DNA of 64,000 nucleotides from Coenobita brevimanus (GCA_032717465.1 CM064670.1:16140931-16204930), one strand, 5' to 3'. Shown: positions 34,563 through 46,893, numbered from the stretch's first letter. Numbers and translations: made by a program. Notes: generated by a model from the letters alone, not told the origin.

Positions 34563-34634
<72 letters not shown>
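34563..34634. repeat. (TA)n microsatellite
   Basis: Pure AT run inside satellite A. Confidence 0.95.
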
Positions 34635-34637
<3 letters not shown>

Positions 34638-35526
34638 GATGGAAATAAAGATCACCAATGGTAATAGGTGGTGATCATTAACTAGAAGACCGTAACTGTC
34701 AGATATAGTTACTGATCTCGACTTACGAGGATACTGCTGACAAGCACAACTTATCATTTTTGTCATAAATAAAAAAAACTATTGTCAAACTGCCACCAGA
34801 AACTATACAGGTCTAGTCGAAGACCAGGCAATATTTCTAGGACGAAGAAATGCCTCATTTATGCTTTCTTTTGTTTTTCTGTATGGAAGAACAATTAAAA
34901 AGTAAGGCATCCAGAATACTGTACTGTCACACATCAATGACCTTCAAATTTCTTTCCGTACGTTAGGAAAATAACTATCACGAGACTTCCTTCCATGCTA
35001 ACGTGTCTATAATAGTTTTCGAGTAAATTTAGGTTTAAAAATCCTGATTTTTGGACATTTTTGGACCTGTGACCTTAACAAGTAGGTCAAGGTCACTGAA
35101 ACTCATTTATTGTACTAACTAAAAAAACACTGGTCAAACTGCCACCAAAATGACAAGCCTTTTAGGGCCAAGAAGTGCCTCATTTATGTTTTGTTTTTTC
35201 CTGCATGGGAGATAAGTTGAAATGTAGGTAGTCTGAAATATCGTAATGTCACGAATGAAGGACCTTTAAGTTTCTTCCATACAGATGTTTGGAAAATAAT
35301 TTAATCTCGGGATTTCCTTCCATGTTCATGAATCTATAACTGTTATGGAAAAAACTGAAGTTGAAAATTCATGATCTTTGGATATTTTGGGACCTATGAT
35401 ATTGAAACGTAGGTTAAGGTCAGTGAAACTTGGTCAATGTAATAGGGTCATGGTGCTGTACACTCACGCGAACTAATTTCTCCTCCGGATTAACCTTTGT
35501 TTCCCCGCTATATCCCACCCTGCAGA

Positions 35527-35934
35527 GATTTGATTTGATTTCTGCCCGATTAGGGCTAGTTTGTTGGACACCGTCCCTCATCCTGCGAGGGATGCAGCAT
35601 CAATAAATGCTACAGTGGTCCAAAAGGAGTACAACACATAGTGATGTACACCTGTCTTGATATGGTTACATACAGTACAGTGATGTACACTTGTCGTAAT
35701 TTAAACTTAAAAGTATAATGGCTATAGATAGAAAGGTTTAACACAGTTATACACATGCATACATATACGTATCTATATACATTGCATAACTATATGCCGG
35801 CTACATAATATGCACATGCTGATATATATATATATATATATAGATAGATATAAATATATATATATATATATATAGATAGATAGATAGATATAGATATAGA
35901 TATATATATATAGATAGATAGATAAATATATATA

Positions 35935-35986
<52 letters not shown>

Positions 35987-38160
35987 AATAATTATACATA
36001 CCTGTACACTCGTAGGCTAAACACATTCGAGCACTCTGTGCATTTTTATATACATAGTAGTGCATAAATAAATATTTGCATGTACTGTACAGGAACAAAT
36101 CTACATATAAATACAATATGCATATAAACACTGTATGTATTATCCTACGGTTACATAGGTAAAGCAAAACCTTTGTGCTTTGTAAGAATTTCTTTAACAG
36201 TGCCACTTCCCAATAAGTGAAGAGCCTAGTCTTCAATGGTCGTACAGTTAGGGTTCCGATATTCCAAGAGAGATGGACATTCTGGTATATAATGGTACAG
36301 TGTAGCACTGCACACATCACACCTTCTGTTGTCTTTAGTGACTACTGCCCCATGCTGCCAAGGGTGGTTGCATCCAAGCCTAATTTTAGCGTGAACCACT
36401 TCTGCAACCTACTTGTACAGTACATGGCTTTCCCATATGTATATGAAGCCCTTAAGGCGACAGTGTTATAACAGTGGATTGATCTGCTGGCATGTTGTTC
36501 ATTTTGTCCTTGTGATGTGGAATTACTAGCTTGTCTGTTTTTAATTATTGATCTATTTTGTGTAAGCGAGAGTCCAAGAGTGCAGTCTATGTGAACTTCT
36601 TTGAGGCTTCCTTTGCCAGCCCATCAGCCCTTTCATTCCCGGACATCCTGATATGTGAGGGTACCCAAACAAACTGTCTGGAAATACCTCTCCTGGTTAT
36701 GCGGTTCACAAGGTCCCTAGCATAGAGAACAAGGTCATGATATGATGAATGGCTATTTTTCAGTGACTGAAGTGCTGATAAACTGTCTGAAAGTATAACA
36801 GCAGAATTTTCATCAAGATGCTGTAGTGCCATAATGATGGCCACGAGCTCAGCCTGCATGGAGGATGCCCAGTGGTGGAGCTTAACTTGAGTGTTAAACT
36901 CTGGACAGCTCCGGCTGCCTTGTACCACCGTGATGTCAGTGAGTTACTTAGTTCTAGGAATTGAGATTTTATCTCACAGGCTGTCATGTTCGCCTTATGG
37001 TTGGGAACGGTTAATATTGTACAGTCAAGGTTAGAGTCTTCCCACGGTGGTGTCGTCTCGTCAGTGAAAACGTCTGTCCGGATATATTCCATGACATTAT
37101 GGTCTGTTATGTCCCTGGCTGTAACTGATGCCAATTCTTGCCTCTGACTTCATCATAGCTTAAGTAATTAATGATTTCTGTCCTAGGCAAGAGGTCCCTT
37201 TTGTCCCTGAGAGTTTTTATTCTAACAATGATATTAGTCTCTACTATTCTGTCAATAACAGATGGTAAGCCAAGCTGAAGTCCCATGTTGGCTACCTTGG
37301 CAGTACGTGGGCACACAGAATGGTGCACATAGCTTCATTCTGTGTAGTTTCGAGCTTACTTAGTCTATGTTTACCCAGGCAGGCTAGCACAGGGGCAGTA
37401 TAACCAATGAGAGACCTTACAGATGCTATATACAATGTCCTAAGGATTGCAACAGAAGCACCAAGTCTTCCCCAGGCCATTGCTTTCAGTGATCTTAATC
37501 TAGATTTACAGGTTATCAGTGCCTGGAGTTCCTTTTCTTTCCCACTATTTCCACCTACATGTATCCCAAGATATTTGTACGTCCCGACATTCTCTAATGG
37601 GATCCTTTGCAGTGGTAGATTTTCCTGTGTTTTACCAAAATACATTGCCTTAGTCTTCGTGGTTGAGATGACAAAACCCACATGATCAAGTACCCGGTAC
37701 ACTAGCTATGGTGTTTAAAGCCCCCTGCATTTACTTATGTGTGTTTCCCTGGATAAGTACATCATCAGTGTATCCCATGGTGGTTGCTCCTCTTGGTAGC
37801 TTTGCCTTGGCAATTACATTCATTAATATATTAAACAGGGTGGGGCTTAGTTCCCCCCCTTGAGGAATGCCCAGTTCTAAGGTTCTGCAAGTGGATTTCT
37901 CACCCTGAAAATACACATATGCCTCTCTGTTTGTTAGGTAATCTTTAGTCCACGCTAATAACCTAACTTTTACATTCATTTTAACCAGTTCATACAAAAT
38001 TACTTGTCGGTTGGCTTTATCAAAGGCACTTATGAGGTCCAAGAATGTGAAAACTTTGCCGTTGTGTTTGCCAAATACGTTGTTACTCATGGTGAGGTAT
38101 TACTCCCTTTGAGAAGGCCATTGAGAGTTAAATGTAAGTTACGATTAATTTTGAATAGCA
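35527..38160 (-). mobile_element. I-like LINE, 5'-truncated (RT and RNase H)
   Basis: Minus-strand frames give RT: FTFLDLISAFDKANRQVILY, GIPQGGELSPTLFNILMN and the active site GYTDDVLIQG (38090-37740), with Thr in place of the usual Ala of YADD. The thumb KYLGIHVGGNSG follows (37702-37292). RNase H has SMQAELVAIIMALQHL, LSDSLSALQSL and VPSHIRMSGNERADGLAKEA (about 36870-36600). The C-terminus ends [18 protein letters not shown]. The probable 3' UTR (to about 35527) carries GCTGCATCCCTCGCAGGATG and a short (AAATC)n tail. Frame breaks occur at each segment boundary. EN and ORF1 are absent, so this is a 5'-truncated, dead copy within element 3. Confidence 0.8.
35822..35983. repeat. (TA)n/(TAGA)n compound microsatellite
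   Basis: AT and TAGA runs within the 3' part of the I-like LINE. Overlapping Ile-Tyr open frames are artefacts. Confidence 0.95.
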
Positions 38161-38360
38161 GTTGACTGAGCAGTATAGGGAAGAGGGGGATCGGGACCAG
38201 CCCTACACCACCTTCAACCCTCAACTCCCTCACCGTCATCCACCACTTGCCAGTTAGTGCTTGGCCACAAATTTTCTCATGTCCTGTAAATAATGGCTAA
38301 ACTATTATCGCACACGCTGCGTACGGTCAAGATTTGGATGGTATTCAACAATAAATTATT

Positions 38361-39158
38361 GTTCGAGTGAGTGAAATGAGCGATAATACCAAATATAGTC
38401 ACAGCTTAGAGCCGAGCCTCGACATATGTCCCCGAGCAAAAGATTTATCGCACCAGCATGAAATGGAGGCAGGAGTCGGAAGGAAAACTCCGTAGTACAG
38501 CAGCGAACTTTTTTGGATATCTCACCCAATTGTGAAGTTACAAGAAAGACAGACTCCAATTTGGAAATCACATAAAAATCCTTAATTATAATCATTTCAT
38601 AGACAACCCGTAATTCCCAATAGTTTTTCCGTAAATCGAGGAAACGATTTTTTATAAGGCAAATTAGTGTAACAGCCAGCTGCACAACAAGTAACGGTCT
38701 AAGGCTGCGTGAGGAGCGTAGCAGTATTTTCCAACAATTGCTGAGAGCAACCAGGTTTTGCCTTTTCAAAACAAGCAATACCTTCTGTTTGGCTTTTTTC
38801 GAAAAAACTTGTCTGAATACCCTGATCGGTGAAAGAAACTCAGAATTTCTGATTTCTGATTCGAATCGGAGCGCACGGGGAGATTTGGTGAAAGTAATTT
38901 TTGTGAGTGAGCAAAAAGTAGTCATTTTTAACCTGCTAGGTCCCAAGCCCTAGACCTAAACTTAATACAAGAGGAGTATTGGTTTTAGTAGTATGAGGGA
39001 ATATTTTTGGTATAATCTAATAAGTTCTTTTTAGTATTTTCAGGTCAGGAAATCAGAGGAAGATGATGAGCCACATGAGACAATAATCAGCACTGCTTCA
39101 TTTGCTCGCTTGCTCGCTCGAACACGTTCCAGACTTTCAGTGTGGACGCCTATTACAT
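38361..39158 (-). mobile_element. Unclassified insertion with a 196-aa open frame
   Basis: The left arm of element 3 stops at AATAAATTATT (38360) and resumes at TTATTTAACTG (39159), judged against the intact right arm. The inserted ~798 bases carry inverted words near their ends (GTTCGAGTGAGTGAAATGAG and, inverted, CATTTGCTCGCTTGCTCGCTCGAAC at 39098-39123). The minus strand is open from 38946 to 38356 (196 aa, Leu/Ser-rich with hydrophobic stretches); I do not recognise it and it may be chance. Class unknown. Confidence 0.45.
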
Positions 39159-39271
39159 GTTTATTTAACTGTAGGCTATAATTGAGGACAACATCCACAA
39201 ACAGTGTAATCCACATTATCGTACCCAGCATGACTCTGAACTGTAGTGCTTCTTTTCTTCTCCAACCCCCC

Positions 39272-39283
<12 letters not shown>

Positions 39284-39303
<20 letters not shown>

Positions 39304-39316
39304 GTATATATGTATG

Positions 39317-39373
<57 letters not shown>

Positions 39374-39430
39374 TTCCCCTCTTCTCACCCCTGCCTTATC
39401 AAGGCCTTGGCCCTACCCACCTCCATCTTT

Positions 39431-39487
<57 letters not shown>
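39284..39487. repeat. (TGTC)n and two (TC)n microsatellites
   Basis: TGTC run near 39274-39300, then TC runs at about 39320-39370 and 39433-39487. Ser-Leu open frames are artefacts. Confidence 0.9.
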
Positions 39488-39490
<3 letters not shown>

Positions 39491-39724
39491 TTAGGGTTAA
39501 TCGGTGGGCAGTTCCACCGTCAGCTCGCCTTTATGTGCACTGAATGCAAGCAACATTTATTACACACACTGATGAAGGCAAATATATGGAATAAGTTTGG
39601 TTTTTTTCTTATCGCATTTTTCGTTATGTGCCAAACATAAATGAAGAGCATCATACCATTATTTGTGATTAAAAATTCAAAGCAACCATTCCACCCCACG
39701 TTACAGAGTTGAGTGCCATGGCCT

Positions 39725-39728
<4 letters not shown>

Positions 39729-39772
<44 letters not shown>
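39729..39772. repeat. (CA)n microsatellite
   Basis: About 22 CA units in the interior of element 3. Confidence 0.9.
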
Positions 39773-39775
<3 letters not shown>

Positions 39776-39779
39776 TGGA

Positions 39780-40325
39780 TTCTAGAGCAGAAGTAAAGTA
39801 GAAGAGGAAAAAGGTGGCAACAGAGGAGGAGGCGGAGGAGGAGGAAGAAGAAGAAAAGATGAAGGAGGGTGAGGAGAAGCGTAACAGGAACCAATGAGAT
39901 GAGGAAGAATTAAAGAGTAAACGGGGAAGATGATGAAATGACAAAAATGTAACAAACAGTGGAAGGGTGAAAGGGAGATGGAGGAAGGAAATATGGGATG
40001 AAAACTGACGGGAACGAAAGAGGAAAGAAGACAGGAGAGGACGAGAAAACAAGAGAAATGAAGAGTGGGAGGAAGTGAGGAAAGAGGAGAAGAAGGTAGA
40101 CTAAAGAAATGAAAGAGAATATAATACAGAGTGAGGCAATGAGCAAAGAATGATACAGGAGGAAAATAGATACCTGGAGAGAATGACATAAATGAGAAGA
40201 AGAGAGGAAAGAGAAGGAAATGCACGAAGAAGTGGAAAGACAAGAGAGAAGGAGAATCAAGAGCAGAGACTGACGGAGAGGGAAAAGTAGGAGGAAAAAG
40301 GGAAAAAGAAAGATGTTAGAAAAGA

Positions 40326-40328
<3 letters not shown>
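39780..40328. repeat. Purine-rich low-complexity tract
   Basis: Some 550 bases almost entirely of GA-rich DNA (GGAGGAGG and GAAGAAGA clusters). All six frames stay open for long stretches because of the bias; no gene is supported. Confidence 0.7.

Positions 40329-40376
<48 letters not shown>
40329..40376. repeat. (GA)n microsatellite
   Basis: About 24 GA units at the inner edge of the right arm of element 3, facing the TC run at the inner edge of the left arm. Confidence 0.9.
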
Positions 40377-40379
<3 letters not shown>

Positions 40380-40722
40380 GGGGAGGCGGAAAGAATAGAA
40401 CACTACAGCTCAGAGTCATGTTGGACACAATGATGTGGATTACACTGTTTGTGAATATTGTCCTCAATTACAGCCTGCAATTAAATAATAATTTATTGTT
40501 AAATACCATCCAAATCTCGGCCCTATACAGCGTGTGCGATAGTAGTTTAGCCATAATTTACAGGACATGAGAAAACTTGTGGCCAAGCACTAACTGGCAA
40601 GTGGTGGATGACGGTGAGGGAGTGGAGGGGCGAAGGTGGTGTAGGGCTGGTCCCCATCCCCCTCTTCCCTCTCTCTAGGGTACAGGGGGGAAGGGAGGGG
40701 CTACCCCGGAGGAGAAATTAGT

Positions 40723-40770
40723 ATGCACATCCTCTATAATTATGATCAAAACCGGAGATAGAAAGCGACG

Positions 40771-40816
<46 letters not shown>

Positions 40817-40900
40817 TAGAAGACTGTAACTGTCGGACAGTTACTTATCTTCATCAACGGAGTACTGCCTACGGGCACAACTAGCTCTTTTTTTTTTTTT
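40723..40900. repeat. Satellite A, remainder after element 3
   Basis: Resumes with ATGCACATCCTCTATAATTA, an (AAT)n run (40774-40816) and AACTAGAAGACTGTAACTGT, the order seen in A units at 34.5 and 34.65 kb. Confidence 0.65.
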
Positions 40901-42627
40901 TTTATGACCTGGGGGCATGTAGTTTAATTAGCCTAAGGTAGCTTCTTGTGTAATATCAACAAGAGCTGAAGACAGGTGTGGAAGAAATAAATGAAGCATG
41001 GGAACATTTTGGATTTGTCTCAATAACTGGCTAACTGTATACTTAACTGTCACCATACTTCTTTCAGATGATGAGAAGGGCCACAGCTATATTTCTATAA
41101 AGTTACAGCTTTACAGCTTTTGTGGTTTTCTCTAAAACGTGTTACAAAGAAGACACTGAGCAGATTTGAATTCGGTACTTTCCACAAGGTCAAATGGCAA
41201 AATGTTCTGCCAATATTCTCAGGAAACTTGTTTAATCATAGGATTTTCAACCAAATAACTGTATCTCAATTAGTTTCTGAGAGATTTCAGTTTCAAGTAT
41301 GCAATTTTTGCAAGAAAAACAAGTTTATGACCAAAAAATAGGTCAAGGTCATTTATATTTGGCACAAGTACTTGGGTTGCCCTAGGGTACTTTCCTGTAT
41401 AATACCATCAAGATCTAAGAGAGAAAAAAACTGCAAAGTTTAATAATTAGTTACCATTTCTTATTGTCCATCAATAAGGACCCTTCACCATAACTATTCA
41501 TGCAAAATAATGTATGTATAATATAAGCAAGCTCTGAAGATCCTGAAGTAACTTTTTGTCTAACATCACAAGATCTGAGACAAAGGTGTTGAAGAATACT
41601 GGTGTAAACTTTACCTATGTCTCAATAACTGGCTATGCTTAACTTTAACCACATTCCTTTCAGATCATAAGAGGGACCACAGCTATAAACATGGAAAGTT
41701 ACAGCTTTAAAGCTTTTGTGGTTTTCTCTAAAATGTGTTGCACATGGAAACTGAGCAGATTTGAATTTGGTACATTCCACTAGGTAAATGGCAAAATAAT
41801 AAGCCAAAAATCTCAGCAAACTTCGTTATCAAAGGATTTTGAACGGAATAGCTGTGTCTCAATTAGTTTCTGAGATATTTCAATTTCAAATATGCATTTC
41901 TTGCACAAAAAATGACCATATGACCTTCAAAAATAGGTCTAGGTAGTTTATATTTGGCACAACAGTTACCCTAGGGTACCTTCATGTATATCATCAGGAT
42001 TGAAGAAAATAAGTGCAAATTAGAAAAATAGTGACTAGTTATGTACTCTTATTGTGTAGCACAATAAGGAAGCTTTGCCATAAATATCTACGTTACTTAA
42101 CCCTCCTCAGGTACACCTGGGTCTGACATACCCGGGCAATTTTTTCGATGGTATAGTCCAGTAACTTATATATGCCTGGGATCCCTGTCCTTCTCAATAG
42201 CTTCCTAACATTTTGTGCCCATGCAGGGTGTAGGGGGGTTACTTTCGTGTCTCTCTATATATCTCTATATATCTGTATCACTCAGAACTGCATGTTGGGT
42301 CTGTGAGACCCAGGTGTACCTGAGGAGTAGGGAGAATTTTTCACTATGAGTGTGGAAGTTGATTTTATGTTGTGTGGGATCCACTATGCCCATAATGAAG
42401 GTCCTCCATCCCTCAAGTTGTGACACAAGTGCTAGGCTTGTAGTGTTCTGTTTTCGTGTATGGTGACTGAAAAAAAAAAAAAAAAGTTTGGCATTCCTTT
42501 CGTTTTTTTTTTTTTAATATGTGGAGTTCAGTGAATTAAACCTTATTCACACAGTCTTGTAACTGATAAGACCTAATACATTGTAGCGTATTCAGGAATT
42601 CATTATATAAAATATGTGTGACACTAC

Positions 42628-45320
42628 CAGTGTTGGAGGTCTCGAGACCAAGACCGGTCTCGAGACCGGTCTCGAGACCAGTTTGATGTGGTCTTGGTCT
42701 TGATCTTGGTCTTGAAGCTTTTGGTCTTGGAGTTTTGACTCGAGACCAGGTCGAGACCAGCATTCAAAGTGCATCGCAGCGTGGGGAAGGTCAGAATTTA
42801 TGATCATACACTGAGAAAAATCATGGCTGATTCAATTCACGGTGCGCCATACAGCATTGTACTGTCTATAGATATTGCCTGGCTGGCGCTATGGTGATGA
42901 TGCATGAGCTGAGCCCTGCGAGCGCTGACAGAGTGCACGCGAGTCGAGAAAGCATGCATGACGTGGCCATTCTCACAGTGATAATCTCCGTTTGCACGCA
43001 CGCATGTTTGCAGCTCTATTCACCTCCGTGTACTTCATATATGTGTATGATGTATGAAATCCCCGCACCTTTCGCACACATACACCACAGGTTCAGCTAG
43101 TTCGCTCGGAAAACGTAATCACAAACATTTCTATTATCCTATGTTTGTTTCTTCAGGCCAATGGAGCAATGAAAGCAGAAATATTTTACCTAGATAGTCA
43201 GTTGTTCACATATATTCAATTCTGTAAATATATTTCCTTCCTTACAGGGGCGTAACCAGGATTTTGGAGCGATGGGGGCCAAGTCAGACATTAGGGGCTT
43301 CCAATCTTTCGAGTTATAACCCTTCAGAGCTTCCAAATGGCTATCACGGAGGCCTGCAGTGACTTCTGTGACCTTTAGAAGAAATCAGAATATTTTTTAG
43401 TGTTTCACAGCCATCCTCGTATTTCATACAACTTATCCACCTACGAGCAGGGAGCCATGGCCATGTGGCCCAGTGGCGTTTCTAGCCCCACTTAAGTTGG
43501 GAGGGGGGCACCTAGGGGCCGATAAATCATCTGTAGTAGCAACAAGGGCAGTGAGCAGACTCGAATGAGGGCCCCTTTCAAGAAGGAAAGTTAGTGAAAC
43601 CTGTTCTTTTAAATAAATAGTGGGTACAACCGTAAGAAGTATTTGGAACACTTATGAACGTAAAATATATATTTCATATTTATGAATGTTTTTTGCTTCC
43701 CACCTCTATATCCTGAAACCCATTCGGTCTCTTGTGTAATTATCCTGAATAATTGGTAGTCCCCCCTCGACTGTTCACGAGAAACGAAAGATGAATATGT
43801 TGTGCATGGAACATTTGGGCACAGGTAAAGCTCAGAGAGAAGTGTGAAAATTAGTCTTCCAAAAACCAGCTTTCACGTGAGGAAGATACAGCTATAGATG
43901 AGTACGATGGCACTGACAAAGTATGCAACACCATACATCATAACTTCAAAACCGTGCTATCAAAAGTTTAAACACTTAAAAAACTTTCCAGAGCTGTAAC
44001 ATCAAACATCAATATGCAGGGCTGTAGAGAGCTATGACCTTGCCTTGGAGTGCCTGGAAAACGTTTGACATGGGCCAGAAAAAGAAGCAAAATTATCACA
44101 GTCCTGGTGTGGGACCTAGTCCCTCCATACTCTTGAGTTTCAGCCCTGGGAATTATCCCCATTGCCCTCTTCTCTCTTTCATTCTTCTTAGTAATTGTCT
44201 TCCCAGAAACTCCTCGACCTCATTCAACTCAAGTACGATAATCAACTTAAACTGCCCCATCCCGACCACTTTTTCACCACTGACTCCCCTCAATCCCGAC
44301 CATTTTTGGAAAAAAAATTTTTTTGGCTTAAACCTCCGCATTTGGTGAGAAACATCAAAAAAATCATAGAGAAATCGCTCACCTGAGGTTTAAAATACTC
44401 GATACAGGTAGCAGTACCTCCTCACCTTACTGTGTTTTCTATCAGGCTGGCTTCAAAGAAAACGAGTTCTATGAGAGTGTAACCATTCCACACCACTCAT
44501 AAACGGTATTTATTTATTTATTTGGTACGAATTTACATGTAGTATGATAGAATATTGGTTTTCACACAGTAATATAGGCAATATGAGCATTGTTTCACTC
44601 ATGAAACACATCAACATACCTGACCTTTTTTGGCGACATTACCTGATCATCATTTCTGACTGTTTCTTCCTCTAATGCTATGTAAAGTTTGTCCTCCACA
44701 TTGTCATCGATTGGGGAACAACTCTGGCCCTGAATTTCGTACCGTGGCATGACATGGCTTTACTGGCCAGGTCACTGGTAACAGGTGAATTGCTGGGACA
44801 ATGACATACAGGGGGGTGGAGGTCATGCTAGGTAAGGCATTGTCCCTGCCTGGCATCTTGTACAGGAAGGTGTCCCATGTATATGTACCAGAAATCACTT
44901 GCAAAAATTGAAAATTGTGTAACTTAGGGACCTTGCAATTGATTCGCGTTTATGTACGTCATTGGGATTGGCAGTGACAAAATGTGTAGACGTTAATTCA
45001 CATTGATGGGATGCCACGGGTTAAATTCGTTTAAAAGGTGTTCAGTATTGCATCGATACATACTGTGCAACTGGGTGATTGGGGTACTAGTGCACTCACT
45101 CGAGAGGCCAAGACGCCCATGAAAACTGACCAGCAGTGCAGCACCTGTAGGCTGCAGCTACTTTTCATTCATTCAGCAGACACATAAATTCCTGGCCTTG
45201 GTCTTGGTCTCGGAGGGTCTGGTCTTGGTCTTGGACTGGGAGGATCTGGTCTCGGTCTTGGTCTCGGAGGGTCTGGTCTTGGTCTTGGTCTCATGGTGCC
45301 TGGTCTCGACAACAACACTG
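42628..45320. mobile_element. hAT-type element nested in the TTAA element
   Basis: The 8-bp duplication GACACTAC (42620-42627 and 45321-45328) flanks inverted ends CAGTGTTGGAGGTCTCGAG and CAGTGTTGTTGTCGAGACC. An 8-bp duplication with CAGNG ends is diagnostic for hAT transposons. Subterminal regions are packed with GGTCTTGGTCTTG and GGTCTCGAGACC words at both ends (42638-42770 and 45197-45310), likely transposase binding sites. I find no intact transposase; the interior has a second TTAA element and unrecognised DNA (43080-44240), so this is non-autonomous or decayed. Confidence 0.85.
44251..45020. mobile_element. TTAA MITE, copy 1 (nested in the hAT element)
   Basis: Flanked by TTAA (44247-44250 and 45021-45024). 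About 770 bases that match 57867-58625 throughout, including CCCCATCCCGACCACTTTT, TCGCTCACCTGAGGTTTAAA and GGCATGACATGGCT. Third nesting level inside satellite C. Confidence 0.8.
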
Positions 45321-45863
45321 GACACTACAGCATTTTTAAAAAGCTGGGTCTGATAGACCCAGGTGTACCTAAGTTGTAGGCGAAACTGTAGGTCTACCTG
45401 GGGAGGATTAAGATATGTGTAACATAAACAAGATCTGAAGACCCTACAGTAAGTTCTTGAGTGGCATCAACATGACCTGAATACATGGGTGTTGATGAAC
45501 ACATGTGTAAATTGTATGTTCATCTCAGTAACTGGATAACTACATGCTTAACTATACCATATTCCTTTCAGATCAAAAGAGGGACCACATCTCTATTTCT
45601 GGATAGTTAAAGCTTTAATACGTCTGTGGTTTTCTCTAAAACGTGTTGCAAAGAAAAACCTAAGCAGATATGAATTCAGTACTTCTACTATGCTAAATGG
45701 GAAAATATTAAGCCAAAATTATTCAGTAAATGTTTTTACCACAGGCTTTTCAACCAAATAGGTGTATCTCAGTTAGTTTCTGTGATAATTCAGTTTCAAA
45801 TATGCAGTATTTAGAATAAAAGTGAGTATATGGCCTTCAAAAATAAATCAAGGTCCATCTATC

Positions 45864-46893
45864 AACCTATTGCCAGGCGCCTTAATACCATAAGAGTTGG
45901 CCAGAAACAAATCACCTCCATGTCACCCTGTCCCCCTCCATTTCACCGTCCTGCTCCAAGCTAACAACCCCCTCTCTCATATACATCTCCACTTCATCCC
46001 TGCATCTCATCCTTGGCCTCCCCCTCCCTATCCCTCCTACACCTCATTCACATACACTATACTCGTCAGTCTCTTGCTCTCCATCCTCTCCGCATGGCCA
46101 ACCCCCCTCATTGTGTTTCTCCTAACGATTCCTATCACATCCACATCCACACCACAACGGTCTTTCACTTCCTCATTTGTCAGTCTGTCTCTCCATGTGA
46201 CTCCACATGCTCCTCTCAAATAATTCATTTCTACTGCTCTCATTCTTGACTTGTGTCCCTCCAACAAGGACCAAGTTTCACTTCCATACGTCAGAGTTGG
46301 TATCACAATACTGTTATGCAGTAACTTTCTCACTTTCATGATCACTTCCCTGTTTCTTATCACTGTTTTCAAGGTACGAGCAACCTTTCTTCCTTGTTGT
46401 ACCTTTACAAGCATTTCATCCTCTAAACTTCCATCCTTACTCATCACACTACTTAAGCACTTAAACACGCTCACATTTTCCATATCCTCCCCATCTAACC
46501 TCACTGTACATTCCCTGATTTCATTTCACTCGAAGACCATAACTTTACTTTTTCCTACATTCACCTTTAGATTCCGTTTCTTCCACACTCTTCCAAACTT
46601 ATCCACTAAGCCTTGCAGCTCCCCTTTGTTCTCACTTAACAACACAATATCATCTGCAAACAACAGTACAGGGAGTTTGTAAACACTGACCTCTCTCATT
46701 AGGATCGCTCCAATATCCACTCCTCTACCTTGTACCTCTTTTTTAACCCCATCCATATACAGATTGAACGACCATGGGGACATTACACATCCCTGTGTCA
46801 ATCCAACCTTCAAAAAGAAAAATTCACTCGGGTCACTATCCACGTGCACTGCGGCCTTAGCACCCTCAGACATCCTGGTCCGCTCTGTAAATA
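45864..46893 (-). pseudogene. RTE-like LINE RT, catalytic and C-terminal part
   Basis: The minus strand reads FTERTRMSEGAKA, KVGLTQGCVMSPWSFNLYMD, the active site LLFADDIVLLSEN (about 46657-46619) and KRNLKVNVGKSKVM (46873-46526). After a frame break it gives VFKCLSSVMSKDGSLEDEM, LTYGSETWSL, YLRGACGVTWRDRLTNEEV and GHAERMESKRLTSIVYVNEV (46504-46037). The 3' end (…GGCGCCTGGCAATAGG) is at about 45864. The FADD aspartates are intact. Clade by impression only (RTE-like). Confidence 0.8.

Larger units (their letters stand above)
32690..35471. repeat. Satellite A, tandem diverged units
   Basis: The landmark CAAAAACCGTTGGTCAAACT recurs near 32733, 33048, 34152, 34772 and 35117. Each is followed by CAAGAAGTGCCTCATTTATG, TGTATGGAAGA, CTTCCTTCCATG and TTTTTGGACATTTTTGGACC, then GTGACCTTAACAAGTAGGTC. 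Units are about 310-350 bases; some carry an extra ~250-base module with a microsatellite and AACTAGAAGACTGTAACTGT. A hairpin-ended element (33133-33679) interrupts the second unit and long-TIR element 3 interrupts the last; the remainder is at 40723-40900. Not coding. Confidence 0.75.
35472..40722. mobile_element. Long-TIR element 3, inserted in satellite A
   Basis: ACTAATTTCTCCTCCGG at 35472-35488 is repeated inverted at 40706-40722. The inverted homology continues inward: 38165-38360 with 40495-40690, and 39159-39290 with 40380-40490. The left arm is broken by an I-like LINE (about 35527-38160) and by a ~798-base insertion (38361-39158). The intact right arm is about 343 bases (40380-40722). 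Satellite A sequence resumes at 40723. The interior (39290-40380) is purine/pyrimidine-rich without a recognisable transposase. Confidence 0.65.
42101..45407. mobile_element. TTAA-flanked (piggyBac-type) non-autonomous element, outer
   Basis: TTAA at 42097-42100 and 45408-45411 flanks ends CCCTCCTCAGGTACACCTGG and (inverted) TCCTCCCCAGGTAGACCT. Removing the element and one TTAA restores continuous satellite C. Internal palindromes GGGTCTGTGAGACCC and GGGTCTGATAGACCC with GTACACCTGGG recur near both ends. Without the nested hAT element it is only about 600 bases, so it is a MITE. TTAA duplication and CCY ends are typical of the piggyBac superfamily. Confidence 0.75.

Noticed and set aside
38356..38946. 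The 196-aa minus-strand frame as a gene
   Set aside because: No recognised motif; it fills a mobile insertion in element 3 and could be chance.
39782..40467. Long overlapping minus-strand frames of 150-185 aa
   Set aside because: They result from an extremely purine-rich tract on the plus strand; Ser/Phe/Pro/Leu-only composition.
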